Shown here piece by piece: positions 1-9,548 of a DNA stretch of 64,000 nt. Made by a program: the position numbers and the translations under genes. The notes below the pieces were generated by a model that was not told where the DNA came from, searched no databases, and worked only from the letters and a program-made list of their open reading frames with translations. The stretch comes from Kushneria aurantia DSM 21353 (GTDB lineage: Bacteria > Pseudomonadota > Gammaproteobacteria > Pseudomonadales > Halomonadaceae), in NCBI RefSeq assembly GCF_000382245.1, contig NZ_KB907866.1:1-64000 (forward strand), in the 5' to 3' direction. How positions within the stretch are numbered: the stretch's first letter is position 1; each line of letters opens with the position of its first letter.

Positions 1-142
1 TGACAAAAGGGGGCTCAATACGAAAATACATGTGGCCGTGGATGCGCATGGTATGCCGATCCGACTCCTTGCTACAACAGCTACCCGAGCGGATTATTCA
101 GAGGCTTTGCCCTTGATCAAGGGCCTGAACGCGGAGCATCTG

Positions 143-1132
143 TTAGCTGTAGGGTCCCGGGTGATTGACTACCCGCTTGGTAAATAGCGCTGGCCGTTTG
201 ACCTGCCATTCCTTCATTGCTGCCACTGGCGATTGATGGTGTAGCGCCTTCTGCGGAATATGGTGATTGTACAGCCAACAGTACCGCTTCAGCGTCTGCT
301 CCAGGTCTTCGCGTGAGGTATAGCGATGCGTCGCCAGCACGTCGCTGATACGACCATTGAAGCGCTCCACCATGCCATTTGTCTGCGGCCGCCCAGGCTT
401 GATTAGGCGGTGCTCGATGCCATGGCCCTGGCACTCCTGATCAAAAGGATGTCGGCCGCTGGGCTTGCGCTCACCGGCCCGTGTGAAGCGATCGGTGAAG
501 GATTTGCCATTATCGGTCAGCACCGTCTGGATCTTGAAAGGTGCCTTCTCTTCCACCTGCTTCATGAACGCGCGTGCATCCTTCGCGGACTGGCTGCTTC
601 TGATTTCCAGATAGACCCAGCGCGTTGCCCTATCGATGGCCACGTACAGGTAGCGCTTCTGCTGCTCATCGGGCATCTGGGGCAGGTGTTTGATATCGAT
701 GTGCACATATCCCGGTTCGTAGTCCTTGAAAGGCTTGTGCCGAGGCTTATCGTCACCACTGGCATCTTGCCGAGCCAGTTCCGCGAGCGTTGGTACCTCG
801 CGCCGCTTGAGCATGCGATGCAAGCCGGAACGTGACAGCCGAGGGTTCAGAAACTCACGGGCCACGATCAGCAGATCATCCAGGCCGAGCCGAAGAAACT
901 CGCGAGTGGCGATCAGCACTTCCTCCTGCTCGGTCGTCAGCGTGGCCAGCAGGTTGTGGCGTGTGTGCGAACGGTCATGGACATCATCACGATACCGCCA
1001 ACGGCGGATGGTGGAGTCGCCAACACCATACTGTCGGGCCAACTCGCTATCGCTGATACCGGAGGGCGCCGCCTGGATCTCGGCACGAATTTTCGGTGTC
1101 GTCGTTGCTTGCTTATGCAGTTTGATGTCCAT
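143..1132 (-). CDS. IS481-family transposase
   Basis: This 329-aa protein has an N-terminal helix-turn-helix region (SELARQYGVGDSTIRRW, about residues 29-45). An rve-type DDE integrase core follows, with Asp in VHIDIKHL, Asp in TVLTDNGKSF and Glu in NGMVERFNG. Length and motif order fit IS481 transposases. The frame runs through the terminal inverted repeat and takes its TAA stop (143-145) from the flanking target sequence, so the C-terminal residue depends on the insertion site. The gene looks intact and may be active. Confidence 0.9.
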   Translation of the reverse strand: MDIKLHKQATTTPKIRAEIQAAPSGISDSELARQYGVGDSTIRRWRYRDDVHDRSHTRHNLLATLTTEQEEVLIATREFLRLGLDDLLIVAREFLNPRLSRSGLHRMLKRREVPTLAELARQDASGDDKPRHKPFKDYEPGYVHIDIKHLPQMPDEQQKRYLYVAIDRATRWVYLEIRSSQSAKDARAFMKQVEEKAPFKIQTVLTDNGKSFTDRFTRAGERKPSGRHPFDQECQGHGIEHRLIKPGRPQTNGMVERFNGRISDVLATHRYTSREDLEQTLKRYCWLYNHHIPQKALHHQSPVAAMKEWQVKRPALFTKRVVNHPGPYS

Positions 1133-1223
1133 GAACTTGCTCCCCGATGAATTGCTGTAGAAGTTCTCTGGCTGCCAGCAGAGGATAACTTCTATAGCTC
1201 ATCTGATCATCAGGGACCCTACA
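148..1223 (-). mobile_element. complete IS481-type insertion sequence with 6-bp target duplication
   Basis: The element is 1076 bp long. Its ends are inverted repeats beginning TGTAGGGTCCC (148-158 and the complement of 1213-1223). GTTAGC occurs on both sides (142-147 and 1224-1229) and is the target-site duplication. It sits inside an IS5-type transposase gene, so it is the younger insertion. Terminal TGT and the single transposase gene fit the IS481 family. The precise ends and clean duplication suggest a recent event. Confidence 0.9.
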
Positions 1224-1641
1224 GTTAGCCGACAAGGGCTACGACAGTGACGCCATCGTCGAGCAGGCTCAGCAGCAAGGCATGCAGCCGCAAATACCGC
1301 CACGCAAGAATCGTAAGGCTCAGCGCGCGTATGACAAACACCTCTATCGTCAGCGCCACCTTGTCGAAAATGCGTTCTTGCACATCAAACAGTGGCGGGG
1401 TATTGCGACACGCTATGCGAAAAATCTGGTGTCATTTCTCGCCGCCGCCCAGATTCGTTGCCTTGTTTTGTGGCTTAGAATTTCGTGACGACACCATCTA
1501 GAGCCGGGCACTTCCAACGGGTATCATCAGCACCATATAAATTTCCACCGGCCAGGCCTCGTCGCCTGGTCGTGCTGTCTTTTAATCGCCTGAATTGGCG
1601 GGACCTTCTCGCCAGTTACACAAGCTGATGAGAACCAATCA

Positions 1642-4600
1642 ATGGCTGTAGCAACCGCGGACGACCGCAAGCAACGTTTCATCGACCTGCTTCACGAGCT
1701 CTTCCAGCTCGACAAACCGGAGCTGGATTTCGGGCTCTACCGCATCATGCACGCCAAGAGCGACCAGCTCTCTCGATTCATCCGCGAAGATCTGGCCCAG
1801 TCTATCGAGGAGGCGTTTGCCGAGCAGGGCGAGCAGCAGCTTACCGCCATGCGTCAGGACATCGAGGAGAAGCGTCGTCAGGCCGAAGAGCTTGGCGCCC
1901 CGGATCCGGATAGCGCCCCGGCGGTGAAGCAGGCGCTGGCCGCTTACGATGTTGCGAAGCAGGAGCAGAACGCCTCGGCCGACATCTACGACCACCTCTA
2001 CCGCTTCTTCTCGCGCTACTATGACAAGGGCGACTTCATGAGTCGCCGGCACCACGTCGCCGAGAACGACAGCCGTGCCGCCCCCTATGCGGTGCCCTAT
2101 GATGGTCGTGAGGTCTATCTTCACTGGGCCAACAAGGACCAGTACTACGTCAAGTCCTCCGAGACGCTGGCCAACTTCACCTTCAATCTCAACGAGGCCC
2201 TGAAGCAGCTGCACGGTTCCGCCGCACAGGGTGGCCTGAGCTTCAATTCGGTAGATGCGGCGCTCAAGGTCCACTGCCGCGTGGTCGACGCCGATGAGGG
2301 CGAGCACAACGATGTGAAGGAGAGCACCGAGCGCTACTTCATTATCCACCACGACGAGCCGGTGCGCCTGGAAGGGGCTGACCTGGTGTTGCAGTTCGAG
2401 TACCGGCCCGACCCGGAAAAGACAGGCCAGAGTGGCACCTGGCAGAAGAAGCGGCTCGAGGAAGCCGAAGAAGTCATCATGGCGGGGCTGCGCATCACCG
2501 ATGGTGTCGCTGCCTACCGGGATGGGTTCGCCACCCCGGCACCTACCGACAAGCAGAAAAGCCGCACCCTGCTGGGAAAGTATCTGCAGCAGTACACTGC
2601 CCGCAACACGATGGACTATTTTATCCACAAAGATCTGAGTGGATTCCTCTCACGCGAGCTGGATTTCTATATCAAGAATGAGATCCTACGCCTAGACGAT
2701 ATCGATAATGCCAATGTACATGTCGTAGAGCAGCAGCTTAAGAAGATCCAAACTCTGCGCAAGGTCGCCAAGAAAATCATCATCTTTCTAGCGCAGCTGG
2801 AGAGCTTTCAGAAAAAGTTGTGGCTAAAGAAGAGGTTTGTTGTAGAGTCCGATTATTGCATTACGCTTGATCACTTTTTTGGTCAGGGTAAGTTGTTGGA
2901 AAAGATATTCTCGAATAATGAGCAGCAGAAGTTGTGGGAGAAGGTTTTTTGTTTGGATTTGTCTGAGCTGAACAGAGACCTTCTTGACATGAAATTGTCT
3001 GAGTTGATGAGCTTGGATAAGTATCGCTATTTGATGCTTGATACAAAGGTTTTGTCTGAAGAGCTTAAGCATGAGGTGATTTCTTGTTTAGAAAGATTGG
3101 ATGGCCGATGTGGCAGCGTAGCTTTCAATGCTGATAATAATGATGCTCTTCGGTTTTTTAAAAACAAAATCAAAGATGTTGACTGTGTATATATTGATCC
3201 ACCATACAACACTGGTGGTGATGAGTTTTTGTTTAAAGATAGTTATAAGCACTCAAGCTGGCTGTCAATGTTGTCTCAAAAGTTTGGCGATCTAAAGGAA
3301 GTTGTTTTTAATGGGGCGACTTTTTTTGTTAGCATTGATGATAATGAGTCAGCAAGAGCCAAGGTTTATTTGGACAGTGTTTTCTCAGAAAATAACTTTA
3401 TTTCTCAGATAGTTGTTCAGTCTAACAAGAGGGGGCAGACGTACCAGAAGATTGCTAAAACTCATGAGTATATTCTTTCCTATGGGTTTTCTGAGTTTTC
3501 AAGTATAAGAGAAGTGGAGAAAGAGGAAGATCAAAGCTCTCTTTTAGATGAGATTGGCGCTTACGAGCTTTGGGAGTTGAGGAATAGGAATCCAAAATTT
3601 GGGAGGCACAACCGACCAAATCTCTACTATCCGATCTATGTAAAGAAGGGTGAAATAGATAAGCATGGTTATGCTGAAGTGACATTAGCCGATGAGGGGG
3701 CGGGGTGTGTTGCTGTGTACCCTAAAAACAGTAAGGGGGAAGACTCTTGCTGGAGATGGGGGAAAGATAAAGCCAAATCGGCAATCAATGCAGGTGGCAA
3801 GGTTGTTTTGCTGGCCAAAGAGAAAAGGTCAGGTGGCTGGAATATCTATGAAAAAGCTAGAAAGGGAACGAAAAAGGCCAAATCTATTTGGCTGGATAAA
3901 AGCTTCATTAATGAGTCAGGCACCGTCGAGAATGGCCATCTTGGATTTGCCGAGTTTGGCTATCCGAAGCCGATATCTCTTGTGAAGAATGTTTTAAAAG
4001 TGGGTGCTCCTAGGGATGGTCATGTTCTGGATTATTTCGCCGGAACTGGGACTACTGCACACGCGGCGATATCTCTAAATCGAGAAGATTCTGGTGAAAG
4101 AAAATATACGCTTGTGGAAGCGGGCAGGTATTTCGACACTGTTCTAAAGCCAAAGTTGATGAAGGCTGTTTATTCAGGAGAGTGGCAGAATGGTGTGCCT
4201 AAAATCTCCGAAGGTGGCTCTGTAAGTGGCGTTTCCCATGCTTTTAAATACCTTCGTCTTGAAGCCTATGATGATACGCTCAATAACCTCGAACTGGACG
4301 ATAACCCCAGGCGCGATGCGCTGATGGCGCAAAATCCTGAGCTACGGCGCGACTACACCCTCAAATACCTACTCGACGTGGAAACCCGCGGCTCGGCCAG
4401 CCTGCTCAACACTGAAGGGTTCCGAGACCCCGAAGGTTACACCCTGAAGGTCAAGCAGCCCGGCAGCGACGAGACTCGCGAGACGGCCGTCGACCTGGTT
4501 GAGACATTCAATTGGCTGATTGGCTTGCATGTCACTCACTTGGACAAGCCTCGCACCTACGTTGCCCGCTTCGAGCGTGAGGAAGACCCCGAGCTGCCCG

Positions 4601-4950
4601 AGGACCAGAATACCCGGCTCAAGGCCGCTAGCCTGCGCGAGAACGAAGATGGCGCCTACTGGATTCGCCAGGTGGAAGGGCATGTCCGCCGCATCCCGGG
4701 CAGCGACGAGGACCTGGCCAAGGTGCTGGTAGTGTGGCGCAAGTTGACCGACGATCCGGAGAAGGACGCTGCGGTGCTGGAGGCACTGCTGGCCAGGGTC
4801 AAGATTGGCACCACCGACAGCGAGTTCGACGCCATCTACATCAACGGCCCCCATGGCCTGAACTTGACCGGCAGCGCACGCAGTCGCGTGCATAGCCTGG
4901 AAGAGACCTTTCATGCGCGCATGTGGGAGGACTGCGACGATGACCTCTGA
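1642..4950 (+). CDS. mod: type III-like DNA methyltransferase (Mod), 1102 aa
   Basis: Site-specific adenine methyltransferase and modification subunit of a type III-like restriction-modification system. Catalytic motif IV is DPPYNTG (from residue 519) and the AdoMet-binding motif I is DYFAGTGTT (from residue 797). The order IV-then-I is that of beta-class enzymes such as EcoP15I Mod. The roughly 500-residue N-terminal region and 300-residue C-terminal tail make it much longer than classical Mod proteins (600-700 aa). The ends are G+C-rich, but about 2770-4230, which covers the catalytic and probable target-recognition region, is markedly A+T-rich and uses different codons; this suggests domain replacement. 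The stop overlaps the next gene by 11 bp, and res follows in the same operon. Confidence 0.9.
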   Translation: MAVATADDRKQRFIDLLHELFQLDKPELDFGLYRIMHAKSDQLSRFIREDLAQSIEEAFAEQGEQQLTAMRQDIEEKRRQAEELGAPDPDSAPAVKQALAAYDVAKQEQNASADIYDHLYRFFSRYYDKGDFMSRRHHVAENDSRAAPYAVPYDGREVYLHWANKDQYYVKSSETLANFTFNLNEALKQLHGSAAQGGLSFNSVDAALKVHCRVVDADEGEHNDVKESTERYFIIHHDEPVRLEGADLVLQFEYRPDPEKTGQSGTWQKKRLEEAEEVIMAGLRITDGVAAYRDGFATPAPTDKQKSRTLLGKYLQQYTARNTMDYFIHKDLSGFLSRELDFYIKNEILRLDDIDNANVHVVEQQLKKIQTLRKVAKKIIIFLAQLESFQKKLWLKKRFVVESDYCITLDHFFGQGKLLEKIFSNNEQQKLWEKVFCLDLSELNRDLLDMKLSELMSLDKYRYLMLDTKVLSEELKHEVISCLERLDGRCGSVAFNADNNDALRFFKNKIKDVDCVYIDPPYNTGGDEFLFKDSYKHSSWLSMLSQKFGDLKEVVFNGATFFVSIDDNESARAKVYLDSVFSENNFISQIVVQSNKRGQTYQKIAKTHEYILSYGFSEFSSIREVEKEEDQSSLLDEIGAYELWELRNRNPKFGRHNRPNLYYPIYVKKGEIDKHGYAEVTLADEGAGCVAVYPKNSKGEDSCWRWGKDKAKSAINAGGKVVLLAKEKRSGGWNIYEKARKGTKKAKSIWLDKSFINESGTVENGHLGFAEFGYPKPISLVKNVLKVGAPRDGHVLDYFAGTGTTAHAAISLNREDSGERKYTLVEAGRYFDTVLKPKLMKAVYSGEWQNGVPKISEGGSVSGVSHAFKYLRLEAYDDTLNNLELDDNPRRDALMAQNPELRRDYTLKYLLDVETRGSASLLNTEGFRDPEGYTLKVKQPGSDETRETAVDLVETFNWLIGLHVTHLDKPRTYVARFEREEDPELPEDQNTRLKAASLRENEDGAYWIRQVEGHVRRIPGSDEDLAKVLVVWRKLTDDPEKDAAVLEALLARVKIGTTDSEFDAIYINGPHGLNLTGSARSRVHSLEETFHARMWEDCDDDL

Positions 4951-5333
4951 AGCCAGCGCCCCCACCTGCTGGATCGTTGCCGGTCCCAATGGCGCCGGCA
5001 AGACGACGTTCGCCCTTCACTACCTGCCTCAGGTGGCCAACTGCGCGCACTTTATCAATGCCGATCTGATCGCCGCTGGGTTGTCACCGCTGCCTGCGGG
5101 TCGCAGAGCGTGTTTCCCACGGTGGCCACAATATCCCGTTTAAGGACATCCAGCGTCGATTCCCGCGCAGCCTGCACAACCTGCTGACACTCTATGCTCC
5201 CAGTGTTACTCGGGCGCGCTGTTTCATGAACGCAGGGGGAACCCCTGAGCCGGTGTTCAAGCAGACAGGTTCACAGCGCTATATTCTCGATGACTTCCAC
5301 TTCAACGCCCTAGTCAAGGAGGCACGGCCATGA
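4940..5333 (+). pseudogene. zeta-toxin-like P-loop ATPase with internal deletion
   Basis: The N-terminal part reads [16 protein letters not shown] and then [14 protein letters not shown], a zeta-toxin/UDP-GlcNAc-kinase-like P-loop and substrate segment. The frame then runs into a stop at 5141-5143. From about 5099 another frame encodes [13 protein letters not shown], then [16 protein letters not shown] and the C-terminus ILDDFHFNALVKEARP, which is the family's usual tail. About 60 N-terminal and 75 C-terminal residues remain of a protein normally near 190-200 aa, so a central segment has been lost with a frame change at about 5093-5100. The start overlaps the mod stop and the end overlaps the next gene by ATGA. 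It was probably an accessory gene of the operon and is now non-functional. Confidence 0.8.
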
Positions 5334-5524
5334 CTCAGCCGACACCGGATACCCAAACCATGCTCGACAGCCTCCGTGAAGCAGTCTCCGAGACCCTGGA
5401 GCGCAAGCGGCGCCTGGGCCAGTATGCAGTGATATGGCAGGACGGCAAGCCCGCGCTGGTGGGGGATGATGCGCCGAAACCGCAGATGGATGACCAGGAT
5501 GATCAAGGCCGGGAGTCGCATTGA
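5330..5524 (+). CDS. small hypothetical protein between zeta-like remnant and res
   Basis: This 64-aa hydrophilic protein begins MTQPTPDTQTMLDSLREAV and ends with an acidic stretch (DDQDDQGRESH). A predicted helix with LRE/LER repeats covers about residues 12-28. Its start codon overlaps the stop of the zeta-like remnant (ATGA) and its stop overlaps the res start (TGATG). It is therefore translationally coupled within the restriction operon. I do not recognise the family. The middle (YAVIWQDGKPALVGDDAP) looks like a small folded unit. It may be an antitoxin-like or regulatory partner of the ATPase, but that is only inference. Confidence 0.7.
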   Translation: MTQPTPDTQTMLDSLREAVSETLERKRRLGQYAVIWQDGKPALVGDDAPKPQMDDQDDQGRESH

Positions 5525-8500
5525 TGGCACGCAAGCCACGCCAAGCCAAGATCAATCAGCTCAGTGCCAAGAGCGACTTTCTCAAGAAGCTGGTACTCAA
5601 CCAGTGGGTGCTGACGCGCTTTGGCATCGACCCGTTGGAGCAGTATCGCGACGGCGGCAGTCGAGTCCGTCCGATTACGCTACTCAGCAAGACGTTGAAG
5701 GAGAGTGACCCGGGGCTGACCGGTGACCGCCAACATCATTACCTCCATGCCTTGCTGGGTAGCTACCAGCCCACCTGGAAGTACGGCGAGGAGGATCTGA
5801 AGCGCTTTGACGCCAATATCGTCAGGCATACTGATGCCCTCAATCAGCAACGTGAGACCGAGGTCGACTGGAAGTACTTCCAGTGGCTGACTCTGCTGTT
5901 CGTTGAGATATATCTTCACGAGTACTTCCGCGACCGCGAGGCGCTCAAGGCCAGCCTCAACCGCCAGGTCGAGCGATTCAACAGCTTCTGGCAGGGGCAA
6001 GGCTACCAGACCGGTATCGGCCCCTATGAGGAAGATGACCTCAACAAACTGTGTCTGCAGAATGCCACGGGCTCTGGCAAGACCTTGCTGATGCACACCA
6101 ACGTGCGTCAGTTCCGTCACTACGCCCGTGAGCACCACCGTATCGCCGACTATGGCCAGATCATCCTGATCACGCCCAATGAGCGGCTCAGCGAGCAGCA
6201 CCTGCTGGAGTGTCGCGATTCCAGCCTGGAGGCGGAGCGGCTGAGCCAGGATGGTGGTGACCTTTTCAGCGGTGAGCGAAAGTCCCTCAGCCGCGTTGCC
6301 GTGACCGAGATTACCAAGCTCGGCGTCGAGCAAGGCAAGAAAACCATGGCGGTCGACAGTTTTGGCGATGGTAACCTGCTGCTGGTCGATGAGGGCCACC
6401 GTGGGTTGGGCTCAGCCAGCGAGGAGAAGGGCTGGTTGTCACATCGTAACAAGCTGGCCGGGCGTGGTTTCACCTTCGAGTACTCGGCCACCTTCAAGGA
6501 AGCCGTGGTAGCCGCCAAGGATACTGGGGTGGAGGAGACCTACGCCAAGAGCATCCTCTTCGATTACGGCTACCGCTACTTCTACGAGGATGGTTACGGC
6601 AAGGATTACCGCATCTTCAACCTGCCGGAGAAGGAGACCCAGCAGCGCTACACCTACCTCACGGCGGCACTGCTGGCTTTCTATCAGCAGCAGCGTTACT
6701 ACCAAGAAGAGCATGGCCAACTGCCCCAGTGGAACCTGGCCGCTCCGCTGTGGGTGTTCGTCGGGGCCAGCGTGGTCAGAGACGACGGCAGCAAGGAGAC
6801 AGCCAAGAACTACAAGGAGCGTGCGTCCGATATCGCGCAGGTCTTGGGCTTTTTGGCTTGGTTCTTGGGGGAGAAGGATGAGGCTCGTCGAGCGCTGAGC
6901 GCGGTTTTTGAGGGTGACGCGGCAACGACCGGTTTGATCGACAAGCAAGGCAACGAGATATTCTCGGGCAGCTTCCCCTGGCTCAAGGCTAAAGGACCGT
7001 TGGTTGATGAGCTCTACCGCGACATCCTCACCCATACCTTCCATGCCCCGGGTGGCGGCACGCTGAACGTCGATCGCATCACCGGTGATTCTGGCGAGCT
7101 ACTGCTGAAAGTGGGAGAGGCGGAGAATCCCTTTGGCCTGATCAACGTGGGCGACGCTCTGGGACTGGCCGAGCACATCGAGGGCCGCAAGATACCCCAC
7201 CTGCAGGTCCGCAAGTCGGAGCTGGCCAATCCTATCTTCGCCGAGGTCACCCGCGAGAGCTCACCGGTCAACCTGCTGATCGGTTCCAAAAAGTTCATCG
7301 AAGGCTGGAACTGCTGGCGTGTCTCCAGCATGGGGCTGATGAACACCGGCAAGAAGGAAGGCTCGCAGATCATCCAGCTGTTCGGTCGCGGCGTACGCTT
7401 GAAAGGCCGCGACATGAGCCTAATGCGCTCCAGCCGGCTCGATCCAGTGTTGGCGCCCAGGCACCTCTATCTGCTGGAGACCCTCAATGTGCTTGGCGTT
7501 GGCGCCGACTTCATGGCGACCTTCCGAGATTTCCTGGAGGACGAAGGTCTGCCGGGCAATGACCAGCCTGAGATCCATACGCTCAAGCTGAACGTGATGG
7601 AGGACGTCGGCAAGTCGCTGAAGATGTTGCGTCCAAAGGTTAGGCAGGACACCAAACAGGCCTACAGCTTCCACCGCGATGGCCCTCTAGTACGCTTTGG
7701 GCATTCTGTGACTGCCGTCAACAGCGATTTCCACCATGAGCTGGGCCTGACGCCGGATATCGTGCTGAAGGAGCGCAGGGTCGAGCTTGACCGCTACCCT
7801 CGGGTCGAGAGTCTTCAGGCTTCGGGCGTGAAGGACGTGATGGCCAAGCCTGGCCAGGCCAAGCAGCACGAGCGCCACTTCGATGACGATCATCTGCTGT
7901 TCATGGACATGGCCGCCCTGGAACGCGATCTAGAGCGCTACCGCCGCTCCCGTGGCTATGCCAACTTGTTGATCGATGCAGGCCGATTCCCGGCACTGCT
8001 GAAGAGCCAGGTGTGGTACACGCTGCTGGTCCCCGATGATCAGTGGAAACTGCATGCTGACAACTTCCACCGCTATCAGAGCATGGCGCTGGAGCTCTTG
8101 TCGCTGCTGATGGGCCGGGTCTTCAACTACCATCGACGCGCCTACCTGGAACCGCGCCTGGAATTGGTGGCGCTAGAGGACGCACGTGGCAACCTGCCCG
8201 ATACCAAGGAGTATCAGCTGATCGTCGACGGTAGCGAATCGGCGCTGATCGACGATATCAAGCAGATGAAGGAAGCCATCGAGCAGCAGCGCCAAGCCAT
8301 CTACCGCTCATCCAAGGCCAGCGGTGTCAGCGCAATTCAAATTGATACCCACCTCTACAGTCCGCTGCTGCACCTGGGCAAGGACAGCCGCATCCGTGTC
8401 GAGCCGGTGGCCCTAAACGACAGTGAGTTCCGTTTTGTTGAAGAGTTGAAAGGGTGGTTGGAGAGAAACCAGCAGGGGCTCTCTGAACGAGGCGAACAGC

Positions 8501-8880
8501 TCTACCTGCTGCGAAACCTGGTGAAGCAGGGTATCGGCTTCTTCGAGGCGGGTGGCTTCTACCCCGACTTTATCCTTTGGCATGTCCAGGACGACCGCCA
8601 GCGCATCGTCTTTGTCGACCCCCATGGGCTCCGCCATACCGGGCCTAAGGACGAGAAGATTGAGTTCGGAGAGCGCATCAAGGATGTGGAGCGGCGCCTG
8701 AAGAGTGAGCACGTTGAACTGGAAAGCGTCATCCTGGCACCTTCCAGCACCACGCGGGAGTGGATCAACAACCACTGGGGCATGACCGCGGAGGAGCTGC
8801 GTGCCAAACACGTGCTGTTCATGTCTGACTCCGACTACCTAGACCAATTAATGCGCCTAACAGCATCTGAGCCCGCTTGA
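5524..8880 (+). CDS. res: type III-like restriction subunit (Res), DEAD/DEAH helicase-nuclease
   Basis: Superfamily 2 helicase with C-terminal nuclease, about 1118 aa, the cleavage subunit partnering the upstream Mod. Walker A is NATGSGKTLL (from about residue 180). Motif II is LLVDEGHRG (D289), with Gly in place of Ala. Motif III-like EYSATF follows, and motif VI is QLFGRGVRLKG (about 615-630). The C-terminus has a PD-(D/E)xK-like core, YPDFILW (D1015) and VFVDPHGL (D1032), where His stands where Lys is usual. ATG 5524 is preferred over the in-frame TTG at 5521 because it overlaps the upstream stop (TGATG). The gene is intact and a hairpin terminator follows. Confidence 0.88.
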   Translation: MARKPRQAKINQLSAKSDFLKKLVLNQWVLTRFGIDPLEQYRDGGSRVRPITLLSKTLKESDPGLTGDRQHHYLHALLGSYQPTWKYGEEDLKRFDANIVRHTDALNQQRETEVDWKYFQWLTLLFVEIYLHEYFRDREALKASLNRQVERFNSFWQGQGYQTGIGPYEEDDLNKLCLQNATGSGKTLLMHTNVRQFRHYAREHHRIADYGQIILITPNERLSEQHLLECRDSSLEAERLSQDGGDLFSGERKSLSRVAVTEITKLGVEQGKKTMAVDSFGDGNLLLVDEGHRGLGSASEEKGWLSHRNKLAGRGFTFEYSATFKEAVVAAKDTGVEETYAKSILFDYGYRYFYEDGYGKDYRIFNLPEKETQQRYTYLTAALLAFYQQQRYYQEEHGQLPQWNLAAPLWVFVGASVVRDDGSKETAKNYKERASDIAQVLGFLAWFLGEKDEARRALSAVFEGDAATTGLIDKQGNEIFSGSFPWLKAKGPLVDELYRDILTHTFHAPGGGTLNVDRITGDSGELLLKVGEAENPFGLINVGDALGLAEHIEGRKIPHLQVRKSELANPIFAEVTRESSPVNLLIGSKKFIEGWNCWRVSSMGLMNTGKKEGSQIIQLFGRGVRLKGRDMSLMRSSRLDPVLAPRHLYLLETLNVLGVGADFMATFRDFLEDEGLPGNDQPEIHTLKLNVMEDVGKSLKMLRPKVRQDTKQAYSFHRDGPLVRFGHSVTAVNSDFHHELGLTPDIVLKERRVELDRYPRVESLQASGVKDVMAKPGQAKQHERHFDDDHLLFMDMAALERDLERYRRSRGYANLLIDAGRFPALLKSQVWYTLLVPDDQWKLHADNFHRYQSMALELLSLLMGRVFNYHRRAYLEPRLELVALEDARGNLPDTKEYQLIVDGSESALIDDIKQMKEAIEQQRQAIYRSSKASGVSAIQIDTHLYSPLLHLGKDSRIRVEPVALNDSEFRFVEELKGWLERNQQGLSERGEQLYLLRNLVKQGIGFFEAGGFYPDFILWHVQDDRQRIVFVDPHGLRHTGPKDEKIEFGERIKDVERRLKSEHVELESVILAPSSTTREWINNHWGMTAEELRAKHVLFMSDSDYLDQLMRLTASEPA

Positions 8881-8902
8881 ACGCTGTCACGTTAGGACAT
8901 AG

Positions 8903-8928
8903 CAGCCCCTCCACAGAGGGAGGGGCTG
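8903..8928 (+). terminator. hairpin terminator after res
   Basis: CAGCCCCTCC and its perfect complement GGAGGGGCTG are separated by six bases, 22 bp after the res stop, and followed by TTATAC. The strong 10-bp G+C stem fits an intrinsic terminator, though the T-tract is short. Confidence 0.7.
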
Positions 8929-8949
8929 TTATACAGCGGGATTGCAGCA

Positions 8950-9217
8950 AGGGCGACCCGGCACGACCTCCAGTGCAGCATGGGTACCAAACACAACTAC
9001 TACGACAATGCTTGGCTTCTTCCATAGCCTCAAGGTCGAGGCGCTCCTGTTGAGCGATTCGATACTTGGGGCGCCATGCGGCGGCAAGTGTTCGAGTACA
9101 TCGAGATGGACTACAACCGGCAAGACCGACCCAGTGCGATTGGGGGCTCGGCCTGATGACCTTCGAAGCCCGAATGATCGTTGAGATTGGTGTCCACAAT
9201 TGCTGGGTAAGATCAGT
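8950..9217 (+). pseudogene. 3' remnant of an IS3-family orfB transposase
   Basis: Pieces of the conserved IS3 orfB C-terminus can be read across frames: SMGTKHNYYDNA, FFHSLKVEAL, RFDTWGAMRRQVFEYIEMDY and SAIGGL near the end. They are broken by several small insertions and deletions. The segment ends at GTGTCCACAATTGCTGGGTAAGATCA (9191-9216), which matches a typical IS3-group right terminal repeat. Only the last third of the element survives and no 5' part is seen. It is debris in the defence island. Confidence 0.75.
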
Positions 9218-9450
9218 GGTTGCCCCGGTACTCGGAAGCGGTACTGAACATGCCGCTGACCCTGAATGAAGAAAGTCTGGGCGCCCCCCTTGCTGGATCT
9301 TGGACTGACGGATCGCGAGATGTTGAGTCAGCTTGCCCATCGACTCACCATTCTATCACTATGGCCTCAACATGCCTCGCCATAGGCGCTTTCAGAGACA
9401 GGATACCCTGACAAGCTCGGCTATAAATTCACCGTGGAGTTTACAATTCT
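9218..9450 (+). other. probable degraded transposase fragment, no intact gene
   Basis: Between the IS3 end and the AbiE promoter, one frame reads PRYSEAVLNMPLTLNEESLG and then drifts. This weakly resembles the N-terminal SDAAIQTCLTLKVLFGLPLR segment of IS5/IS903-type transposases. No complete ORF or ribosome-binding site is present. I regard it as further IS decay. The assignment is tentative. Confidence 0.35.
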
Positions 9451-9454
9451 ATTC

Positions 9455-9545
9455 TAAAAGCGGCCTTTAATGGCGATTTAGTGCTTGAAGATAAACCGGT
9501 GTGGTTTATTCTTCACTTTGAAGACGGAATTTAAGGCCGCTTTTT
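9455..9545. promoter_or_regulatory. nested inverted repeats upstream of abiEi (probable autoregulatory operator)
   Basis: The outer arms AAAAGCGGCCTTTAA (9456-9470) and TTAAGGCCGCTTTT (9531-9544) are inverted with one base difference. Inside lies a second palindrome, GAAGATAAACC / GGTTTATTCTTC, around 9487-9513. The right outer arm ends only a few bases before the GTG start. AbiEi antitoxins are known to repress their own promoter by binding inverted repeats, so this is the natural operator candidate. The binding itself is inference. Confidence 0.65.
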
Positions 9546-9548
9546 AAC

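Larger units (their letters stand above)
2..1488 (+). pseudogene. IS5-family transposase, interrupted by an IS481-type element
   Basis: Two pieces of one reading frame, 2-147 and 1224-1488, join in frame when the intervening element and one copy of the 6-bp duplication are removed. The first piece reads KRGLNTKIHVAVDAHG and the second DKGYDSDAIVEQ, then ends at the TGA of 1486-1488. These are the DDE-domain segments around the second Asp and the final Glu (RHLVENAFLHIKQW) of IS5/IS427-type transposases. The 5' part lies outside the window. The gene-proximal right end TTCGTGACGACACC near 1482-1494 resembles the terminal repeat of this group. The transposase is inactivated by the insertion. Family assignment is by recognition of the motifs. 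Confidence 0.85.
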
